From an uncultured Eubacteriales bacterium (lineage in GTDB: Bacteria; Bacillota; Clostridia; Peptostreptococcales; Anaerovoracaceae), in assembly GCA_902766185.1 (NCBI GenBank), contig CACXCQ010000150.1, forward strand, positions 1-11,271: 11,271 nucleotides of DNA, written 5' to 3'. The translations under genes were made by a program, and so were the position numbers. Of the stretch, positions 6,801 through 11,271 are shown in pieces; within the stretch, counting starts at the first letter, position 1; every line of letters starts with the position of its first letter. The notes beneath the pieces are model-generated. The model was not told the DNA's origin. It was given only the letters and a program-made list of their open reading frames with translations, and ran no database searches.

Positions 6801-7306
6801 ATCCGAAGGTCTTCGAGGATTATCTGGACGCTCTGAAGAAGAAGGGGAACTTCCGCCTCATGGGCAGCGACATCTTCTTCCACGGACTGCGTGAAGGCGA
6901 GACCTGCGAGATCAAGGTCCGGGAGGGCAAAGAGCTGGTGGTCCGCCTGTCCAACGCGCGTGAGATCGACGACGAAGGCTTCCGCGATGTGGTCTTCGAG
7001 GTCAACGGCCTGAGAAGCGCCGTCAAGATCAAGGATGAAGCGGCTTCCATCGTGCAGTCCGGCTCCCAGATCATCTACGCGGATACGGAGGATCCCGCGG
7101 AGATCGGCGCCAACATCCCGGGCACCATCCTGAAGGTGCTGGTGAAGGAAGGCGAAGAGGTGAAGGAGAAGCAGCCCATCGCGGTCATCGAGGCCATGAA
7201 GATGGAGACCAATATCCTCGCCTCCATGAACGGCACGGTGGATAAGATCTACGTCCGGGAGGGCCAGCAGGTCAAGGCCGGCGAGATGGTAGTGAAACTG
7301 AAGTAA
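3866..7306 (+). CDS. pyc: Pyruvate carboxylase
   Basis: A 1146-residue single-chain enzyme of normal length for the family. It converts pyruvate, bicarbonate and ATP to oxaloacetate, replenishing the partial citric-acid pathway and feeding aspartate-family synthesis; it works in the cytosol as a biotin-dependent tetramer. The ATG at 3866 has AAAAGGAGAG 9 bp upstream. Residues 1-455 are the biotin carboxylase: V-A-N-R-G-E-I-A-I-R at 12-21, Gly-rich ATP loop G-G-G-G-R-G-M at 168-174, R-R-H-Q-K at 239-243, E-M-N-P-R-I-Q-V-E-H at 294-303. Residues about 530-810 are the carboxyltransferase barrel: T-D-T-S-M-R-D-A-Q-Q-S at 535-545, the likely carbamylated metal-ligand Lys710 in G-I-K-D-M-S-G, and metal-binding H-L-H-T-H-D at 737-742. 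The PYC/OADA domain follows. Residues about 1080-1146 are the biotin carrier with E-A-M-K-M at 1109-1113, biotin on Lys1112. All key residues seen are intact. Confidence 0.98.
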   Translation: MAEERKFKRVLVANRGEIAIRIFRACKELGIRSVAIYSDEDKNTLFRTKADESYQVGKGKAPVDAYLAMDEIIELARTKGIEAIHPGYGFLAENTAFAKACEAAGIVFIGPDYHMMDNLGDKVKSKIIANSVGVPTIPGNTETVPDMETALAFAEDCGYPVMLKAAAGGGGRGMRIVRSREEMKDQFTSAKSEAAKAFGIDDIFIEKYLERPKHIEVQVLGDNYGNVVHLYERDCSIQRRHQKVIEFTPALNISEELRQKLCADAIKIAKAVNYRNAGTVEFLIDKDENHYFIEMNPRIQVEHTVTEMTTGVDLVQSQILIAEGYALDSPQVNIRQSEIKPSGYAIQCRVTTEDPMNGFAPDTGVITKYTSPGGFGIRLDAGNAFVGAEISPYYDSLLVKVTAFSKRFEDAANKAGRALKEMNVKGVMTNRTFLLNVLNHPVFRAGGCDTGFIADHPQLLNSQPKEDKEMKVLTFLGEKFVNGNKGQKPDFNVPVFPRIKPAEISPLRGTKQLMDEQGPEGVVAWINDQKKLLMTDTSMRDAQQSLMATRVRTVDMEKIAPAVALYGRNLFSLEMWGGATFDTAFRFLNESPWERLATLREKIPNIMFQMLIRGANAVGYKNYPDNVIRRFVKEAAASGIDVFRIFDSLNWLEGMEVALDETLNQGKLAEPCICYTGDILDEKRDKYSLQYYVNMAKELEKRGAHILGIKDMSGLIKPMAAQKLITALKNEIGIPIHLHTHDTSGNGVATLMMAAGAGVDIVDAAFNSMSGLTSQPALNSIAAALEGTDRDPGLDMDGIQKISDYWADVRPVYKEFESDMQTGSAEIYKYEMPGGQYSNLKSQVESFGLGHKFQEVKDMYKTVNEMLGDIVKVTPSSKAVGDMAIFMVQNDLTPENIYEKAKDIDFPDSIVSFFEGMMGQPVGGFPEKLQKLVLHGKEPITCRPGEMLPDEDFDGIKQMLREKHGLEGTEQEALSYALYPKVFEDYLDALKKKGNFRLMGSDIFFHGLREGETCEIKVREGKELVVRLSNAREIDDEGFRDVVFEVNGLRSAVKIKDEAASIVQSGSQIIYADTEDPAEIGANIPGTILKVLVKEGEEVKEKQPIAVIEAMKMETNILASMNGTVDKIYVREGQQVKAGEMVVKLK

Positions 7307-7324
7307 CGAAGGTGTGGTGAAACG

Positions 7325-7546
7325 ATGTTTGACGGACCTATCGGAAAGATAATACTGTTCTGGGTCTACATTCTGGGCGCGCTGTTTTTCGCGCGGATGC
7401 TCGGATTTACCGGCGACACGAAGACCACGGTCATCTTCCTGCTGGCCTGCGCCCTGATCTATGTGGTGTGGGTCATCGGAAGAGTCATGGCCAAGCGCCG
7501 CAGAGAGGAACAGGCATACATGGCTTCCCGCGGGAAGAAGCGGTGA
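7325..7546 (+). CDS. Small two-TM membrane protein downstream of pyc
   Basis: A 73-residue protein starting 18 bp after the pyc stop, with GAAGGTG and GGTGA upstream of the ATG; it is probably co-transcribed with pyc. Two hydrophobic helices are evident, at about 8-27 (I-I-L-F-W-V-Y-I-L-G) and 34-53 (V-I-F-L-L-A-C-A-L-I), joined by a short polar turn G-D-T-K. The C-terminal 20 residues are strongly basic (K-R-R-R and a final G-K-K-R), which by the positive-inside rule places both ends in the cytoplasm. I do not recognise a family. It lacks the features of the OadG gamma subunit of sodium-pumping decarboxylases (one N-terminal TM and a long soluble tail), so a link to pyc is only positional. 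Base composition matches the neighbours. That it is a real gene is likely, because the RBS, spacing and clean TM pattern agree. Confidence 0.75.
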   Translation: MFDGPIGKIILFWVYILGALFFARMLGFTGDTKTTVIFLLACALIYVVWVIGRVMAKRRREEQAYMASRGKKR

Positions 7547-7554
7547 AGAAACTC

Positions 7555-7583
7555 TTGACTTTCCTGCCTTTGCAAGGTAGAAT
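7555..7583 (+). promoter_or_regulatory. Sigma-A promoter of ileS
   Basis: TTGACT (7555-7560) and TAGAAT (7578-7583) are separated by exactly 17 bp. Each hexamer has one mismatch to consensus. The transcript would begin near 7590, directly ahead of the T-box leader. The promoter begins 9 bp after the stop of the small membrane-protein gene. Confidence 0.85.
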
Positions 7584-7589
7584 GGCAAG

Positions 7590-7856
7590 GTGTGAATTTC
7601 ATACGGCGATGAACAGGACAGTAGCCCCGCGGGCGTCCTACAGAGAATCACTCCAAGGCTGAGAGAGTGAGGAAGGAAGCGGATCGTGAAGATCACCTGG
7701 GAGCCGAACACTCATATCGGGATCTATAGATATCGAAGTCTCTGACACGCAGATCCCGGTAGTTATGGAGAGACGGGATGATGGTCCCGTAACCAGGGTG
7801 GTACCGCGGTTGTTTATGATCGTCCCTGACTTTATTGTCAGGGACGTTGTTATTTA
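7590..7856 (+). promoter_or_regulatory. T-box leader sensing tRNA-Ile, controls ileS
   Basis: The 323-bp gap before ileS is filled by this riboregulator. The T-box sequence AGGGTGGTACCGCG is at 7795-7808; its UGGU (7799-7802) would pair with the tRNA acceptor end ACCA, consistent with discriminator base A of tRNA-Ile. Stem I holds AGGAC/GTCCT (7615-7619/7635-7639), the AGAGA motif (7642-7646) and TCACT/AGTGA (7648-7652/7666-7670). The specifier is read as ATC at 7692-7694 in the GAAG-ATC-ACCT context, an Ile codon matching the gene. A stem III candidate is CGGGATCT/AGATCCCG (7718-7725/7751-7758), followed by an extra hairpin ACGGGA/TCCCGT (7773-7778/7785-7790). Uncharged tRNA-Ile is expected to favour the antiterminator and so raise ileS expression. 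Element and gene agree, so the call is firm; exact stem limits are by eye. Confidence 0.93.
7821..7855 (+). terminator. Intrinsic terminator of the ileS T-box
   Basis: CGTCCCTGAC (7821-7830) and GTCAGGGACG (7837-7846) form a perfect 10-bp stem with the loop TTTATT, followed by the T-rich tail TTGTTATTT. It lies 12 bp after the T-box sequence, in the place expected for the regulated terminator. Confidence 0.92.
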
Positions 7857-7869
7857 TCGGAGGAGAGAC

Positions 7870-10800
7870 ATGATCAAAAACTTATCGGACAAACCCATTG
7901 CCCAGCTGCAGACAGAACAGGCGGAGCATTGGGATGAGATGGACCTGCTGGACAAGTGCGTCAGCACCAGAGAGGGACAGCCATCCTTCGTGTTCTATGA
8001 AGGGCCGCCGACGGCCAACGGCAAGCCGGGCATCCACCACGTGATGGCCAGGACCCTGAAGGATTCGGTGAACCGCTACAAGACCATGCGGGGCTTCAAG
8101 GTCAACCGCAAGGCCGGATGGGACACCCACGGTCTGCCGGTGGAGATCGAGGTGGAGAAACAGCTGGGGATCGAAGGCAAACAGCAGATCGAGGAGTACG
8201 GCATCGCGGAATTCAACCAGAAGTGCAAGGACTCGGTCTTTACCTACAAGGGCCTGTGGGAGAAGATGTCCAGCCGCATGGGATACATGTGCGACATGAA
8301 CGATCCCTACATCACCCTGGACAACGACTACATCGAGACGGGATGGTGGATCCTGAAGGAATTCTTCAAGGCCGGACTGATCTACGAAGGCCACAAGATC
8401 CTGCCTTACTGCCCCCGCTGCGAGACGGGACTGGCTTCCCACGAGGTAGCGCAGGGCTACAAGGACGTGAAGGTCAACACCATCACCGCCAAGTTCAAGA
8501 GAAAGGACGCTGACGAGTACTTCCTGGCATGGACCACCACGCCCTGGACGCTGGCCTCCAACGTGTCCCTGACAGTGGGCCCGGACATCGACTACGTGAA
8601 GGTCCGGATGCTGGAAGGCGATGAGGAAGGCAACATCTTCTACGTGGGCAAGGCCCTGGCGGACCGCACCCTGGGAGAAGGCAAGTATGAGGTCCTGGAA
8701 GAGATGAAGGGCAAGGATCTGGAGTACATCGAGTACGAACAGCTGATGCCTTTCTGTGAAGTCGATCGCAAGGGATTCTACGTCACCTGTATGGACTACG
8801 TTTCCGTGGAAGACGGAACCGGGATCGTCCACACGGCGCCGGCTTTCGGTGAAGACGACTATCAGTGCGGACGCAAGTACGACCTGCCTTTTGTGCAGCC
8901 GGTAGACGGCAACGGCCGCTATACGGACACCCCCTGGAAGGGCCGCTTCGTCATGGAGGACGGCCTGGATGTGGAGATCATCAAGTGGCTGGCCGAGCAG
9001 GACAGGATCTTCGCCAAGGCGAAGCTGGAGCACAACTATCCCCATTGCTGGCGCTGCGGCACACCGCTGGTGTACTACGCCAAGCCCAGCTGGTATATCG
9101 CCATGAGCGAGCTGAAGGATCAGCTGGTGGCGAACAATAACGAAGTGAACTGGTTCCCGGATTTCGTGGGTGAGAAGCGTTTCGGCAACTGGCTGGAAGA
9201 GGTCAAGGACTGGGCCATCTCCAGAAACCGTTACTGGGGCACGCCGATCCCCATCTGGCGCTGCGAATGCGGCCACCTGGAGTGCATCGGAAGCCGCGCG
9301 GAGCTGGTGGAAAAGGCCAACGAGGACATCGACGAGAGCATCGAGCTGCACCGTCCGTATGTGGATGACGTGACCCTGACCTGTCCGGTCTGCGGCAAGC
9401 CCATGCACCGGATCCCGGAGGTCATGGACTGCTGGTTCGACTCCGGCGCAATGCCCTTCGCCCAGTGGCACTACCCGTTTGAGAACAGCGACAAGTTCGA
9501 CGAGGAACTGTTCCCGGCCGACTTCATCTGCGAGGGAATCGACCAGACGAGAGGCTGGTTCTACTCCCTGATGGCCATCTCCACCTTCATCAAGGGCACG
9601 TCTCCTTACAAGAACGTGCTGGTGAATGACCTGATCCTGGACAAGGAAGGCAAGAAGATGTCCAAGCACGTGGGCAACACGGTCGACCCCTTCGAGAGGC
9701 TGGATAAGTACGGCGCCGACGCGACCCGCTGGTATCTGCTGCACACCTCTCCGGCATGGTCCCCGACACGCTTTGACGAGACGGGCCTGATGGAGATCGC
9801 CGGCAAGTTCTTCGGAACGCTGAAGAACGTATACAACTTCTTCGTGCTGTACTACAATCAGGACCAGATCGACTCCGCGGATCTGCTGATCCCCTACGAG
9901 AACCGTCCTGAGCTGGACCGCTGGATCCTCTCCAAGTACAACCGCCTGGTGAAGAACGTGACGGCGTCCATGGACAGCTACGATCACATGAAGTCCACCC
10001 ACGCCATTCAGAACTTCGTCAACGAAGATCTGTCCAACTGGTATATCCGCCGCGCGCGGCGCCGGTTCTGGGGCGAGGAGCTGACGGAAGACAAGAAGGC
10101 AGTCTACGCCACCACGTATGAGATCCTCATCGGCGTGACGAAGCTGATTGCGCCCTTCGCGCCGTTCCTTTCCGATGAGATGTTCGTGAACCTCACCGGC
10201 GGCGAGTCCGTGCACCTGTCCTACTTCCCCTCCTGCGATGAGAAGCTCATCGACGACAAGGTAGAGGAGAGGATGGACCTGGTGAGAACGCTGGTCACCC
10301 TGGGCAGAGGAACGCGTGAGCAGGAGAAGATCAAGGTTCGCCAGCCTTTGCAGGAGGTCCTGGTGGACGGCGCCTACGAGCCGGTGATCGCCGACCTGAC
10401 GCCGCTGATCAAGGAAGAGCTGAACATCAAGGAAGTGGTGTTCTGCCAGAACCTGGACGAGTACATGGACTACTCCCTGAAGCCGAACTTCAAGGTGGCT
10501 GGACCGGTCCTGGGCAAGAATATCAAGGCTTTCGGGGCTGCCTGCGCAAAGGCAGATCCGGCCGCGACGGTAGCTGCTCTGGAAGCGGACGGAAAGATCG
10601 CCATGGACCTGAATGGAGAGTCTGTTGACATAACTCCTGATATGGTCGACGTCCGGATCAACGCCAAGGAAGGCTTCGCCGTCGCCATGGAAGGCAGCGT
10701 GTTCACCATTCTGGACACCCAGATCACGCCGGAGCTGGCCTCCGAGGGTCTGGCGAGAGAGCTGATCTCCAAGGTCCAGCAGATGCGTAAGGCAAACGAC

Positions 10801-10983
10801 TACGAGATGATGGACAACATCAAGATCTTCGTGGACGCGGATGATGAGGTGAAGGCTGCGATTGAGGAGCACAGGGACTACATCATGAAGGAGACCCTGG
10901 CAGTGGATATCGAAGCGAAGGATGATCTGGACACCGTGAAGCTGAACGGCCATAAGACGGGCCTGGGCGTGGAGCGCGTGTAA
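7870..10983 (+). CDS. ileS: Isoleucyl-tRNA synthetase, type 2 (eukaryote-like)
   Basis: A 1037-residue class I synthetase that charges tRNA-Ile with isoleucine in the cytosol. The ATG at 7870 follows GGAGGAG (7859-7865). The frame is open back to 7765, but that part is inside the T-box leader, so the longer form is rejected. The length and the sequence G-P-P-T-A-N-G-K-P-G-I-H-H at 45-57 indicate type 2 IleRS rather than the ~930-residue type 1. The ATP-site signature reads G-I-H-H at 54-57, not HxGH. K-M-S-K-H is at 596-600, just after D-K-E-G-K. The CP1 editing domain lies at about 200-410 (W-T-T-T-P-W-T-L at 221-228; G-T-G-I-V-H-T-A-P-A-F-G-E-D-D at 316-330), so mischarged Val should be hydrolysed. 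Cysteine pairs C-P-R-C (181-184), C-W-R-C (393-396), C-E-C (465-467) and C-P-V-C (505-508) suggest zinc sites. The C-terminal tRNA-binding part from about 690 is complete. Expression is controlled by the T-box upstream. Confidence 0.97.
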   Translation: MIKNLSDKPIAQLQTEQAEHWDEMDLLDKCVSTREGQPSFVFYEGPPTANGKPGIHHVMARTLKDSVNRYKTMRGFKVNRKAGWDTHGLPVEIEVEKQLGIEGKQQIEEYGIAEFNQKCKDSVFTYKGLWEKMSSRMGYMCDMNDPYITLDNDYIETGWWILKEFFKAGLIYEGHKILPYCPRCETGLASHEVAQGYKDVKVNTITAKFKRKDADEYFLAWTTTPWTLASNVSLTVGPDIDYVKVRMLEGDEEGNIFYVGKALADRTLGEGKYEVLEEMKGKDLEYIEYEQLMPFCEVDRKGFYVTCMDYVSVEDGTGIVHTAPAFGEDDYQCGRKYDLPFVQPVDGNGRYTDTPWKGRFVMEDGLDVEIIKWLAEQDRIFAKAKLEHNYPHCWRCGTPLVYYAKPSWYIAMSELKDQLVANNNEVNWFPDFVGEKRFGNWLEEVKDWAISRNRYWGTPIPIWRCECGHLECIGSRAELVEKANEDIDESIELHRPYVDDVTLTCPVCGKPMHRIPEVMDCWFDSGAMPFAQWHYPFENSDKFDEELFPADFICEGIDQTRGWFYSLMAISTFIKGTSPYKNVLVNDLILDKEGKKMSKHVGNTVDPFERLDKYGADATRWYLLHTSPAWSPTRFDETGLMEIAGKFFGTLKNVYNFFVLYYNQDQIDSADLLIPYENRPELDRWILSKYNRLVKNVTASMDSYDHMKSTHAIQNFVNEDLSNWYIRRARRRFWGEELTEDKKAVYATTYEILIGVTKLIAPFAPFLSDEMFVNLTGGESVHLSYFPSCDEKLIDDKVEERMDLVRTLVTLGRGTREQEKIKVRQPLQEVLVDGAYEPVIADLTPLIKEELNIKEVVFCQNLDEYMDYSLKPNFKVAGPVLGKNIKAFGAACAKADPAATVAALEADGKIAMDLNGESVDITPDMVDVRINAKEGFAVAMEGSVFTILDTQITPELASEGLARELISKVQQMRKANDYEMMDNIKIFVDADDEVKAAIEEHRDYIMKETLAVDIEAKDDLDTVKLNGHKTGLGVERV

Positions 10984-11022
10984 GATATCTGTATTGGATC
11001 GGTACGGCGGGCGCGGGAATGC

Positions 11023-11053
11023 GAAAGGCAGGAACGCAGCCTGCCGTTTCTTT
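11023..11053 (+). terminator. Probable terminator after ileS
   Basis: GGCAGG (11027-11032) and CCTGCC (11040-11045) form a perfect 6-bp stem with a 7-base loop. With one bulged G (11046) the stem extends by GAAA/TTTC (11023-11026/11047-11050). The tail TTTCTTT is T-rich but short. It lies 40 bp after the ileS stop and before the RBS of the next gene. Confidence 0.5.
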
Positions 11054-11071
11054 GAGAAAAGGAGCGGGAGC

Positions 11072-11271
11072 ATGAGTGCACCATTGGAGAAACTCCGGCG
11101 GCTGGCTGGCAGGGACGTGAAGGACCACACGGCCGTGTTCGATCTTTATGTGACGGTGGGCCGGGACATCGACTATCTGTCCATCAAATTCGGCATGGAC
11201 CCGGAGGATGTGATCTACCTGCTGGAAGGGTACGGAGAGCGGATCCGGTACACCGGGACCGCAGACGATGC
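11072..11271 (+). CDS. N-terminal part of an unrecognised protein (cut by window end)
   Basis: An ATG at 11072 follows AAAAGGAGCGGGAG (11057-11070), and the frame stays open for 66 codons to the window end. It begins M-S-A-P-L-E-K-L-R-R-L-A-G-R-D-V. A later stretch, D-I-D-Y-L-S-I-K-F-G-M-D-P-E-D-V-I-Y-L-L (about residues 32-51), has the spacing of a small helix-turn-helix, but this is only a visual impression. The codon usage is like that of the neighbours and the RBS is good, so it is probably a gene. No function can be given from this fragment. The ileS terminator upstream suggests a separate transcript or partial read-through; no clear promoter is visible in the 88-bp gap. Confidence 0.65.
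   Translation, partial: MSAPLEKLRRLAGRDVKDHTAVFDLYVTVGRDIDYLSIKFGMDPEDVIYLLEGYGERIRYTGTADD

Noticed and set aside
7567..7577. Small dyad CCTT-TGC-AAGG in the ileS promoter spacer
   Set aside because: Four base pairs only; expected by chance, and the T-box already explains the regulation.
7765..7869. Longer N-terminus for IleRS
   Set aside because: The segment contains the T-box sequence and terminator; the ATG at 7870 has a strong RBS and gives the normal N-terminus.
7882..11130. Open frame of 1082 codons on the - strand opposite ileS
   Set aside because: It mirrors the ileS codons; GC-rich third positions remove stops from the antisense frame. The product is His/Val/Leu/Asp-rich with no recognisable domain, and ileS itself is unmistakable.

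Overview
The window reads as chromosome of a fairly GC-rich member of the Clostridia (Bacillota). Support for this comes from strong GGAGG-type ribosome binding sites, a tRNA-Ile T-box leader of clostridial style ahead of ileS, a type 2 (eukaryote-like) IleRS, a single-chain pyruvate carboxylase, and a secreted protein with the Lys-rich C-terminal module common in gut clostridia and related anaerobes. The genus cannot be fixed from the sequence; a member of the Anaerovoracaceae or Lachnospiraceae is plausible. All credible genes lie on the + strand. I see no rRNA, tRNA, CRISPR array, insertion sequence or prophage gene.

Layout. (1) 1-567: 3' end of a gene for a large, probably extracellular, beta-rich protein. 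(2) 693-1745: a secreted Lys-rich protein, preceded by a perfect 8-bp inverted repeat that overlaps its likely -10 box. (3) 1787-3747: a compact operon with an extended -10 promoter and a GC-rich, foldable leader of about 105 nt. It encodes a MotA/TolQ/ExbB-family channel subunit, a DUF2149 protein (ExbD-like single-TM partner) and a Crp/Fnr-family regulator. The first two genes overlap by 4 bp and the third follows after 1 bp. (4) 3774-7546: its own promoter, pyruvate carboxylase (pyc), and an 18-bp-spaced gene for a small two-TM membrane protein. (5) 7555-10983: sigma-A promoter, T-box leader with an AUC specifier, intrinsic terminator and ileS, followed by a likely terminator at 11023-11053. 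(6) 11072 to the end: start of an unrecognised gene.

How they relate. pyc (anaplerotic oxaloacetate supply) and ileS (translation, controlled by tRNA-Ile charging) are housekeeping genes with separate promoters. The most unusual part is the channel-DUF2149-Crp/Fnr operon: it has the parts of an ion-driven ExbB/ExbD-type motor in what appears to be a monoderm, with no TonB, receptor or OmpA-like domain in view and with a regulator encoded in the same transcript. The second notable point is the IleRS active-site signature, which reads GIHH instead of the canonical HxGH order, a variant linked to very high mupirocin resistance in type 2 IleRS.
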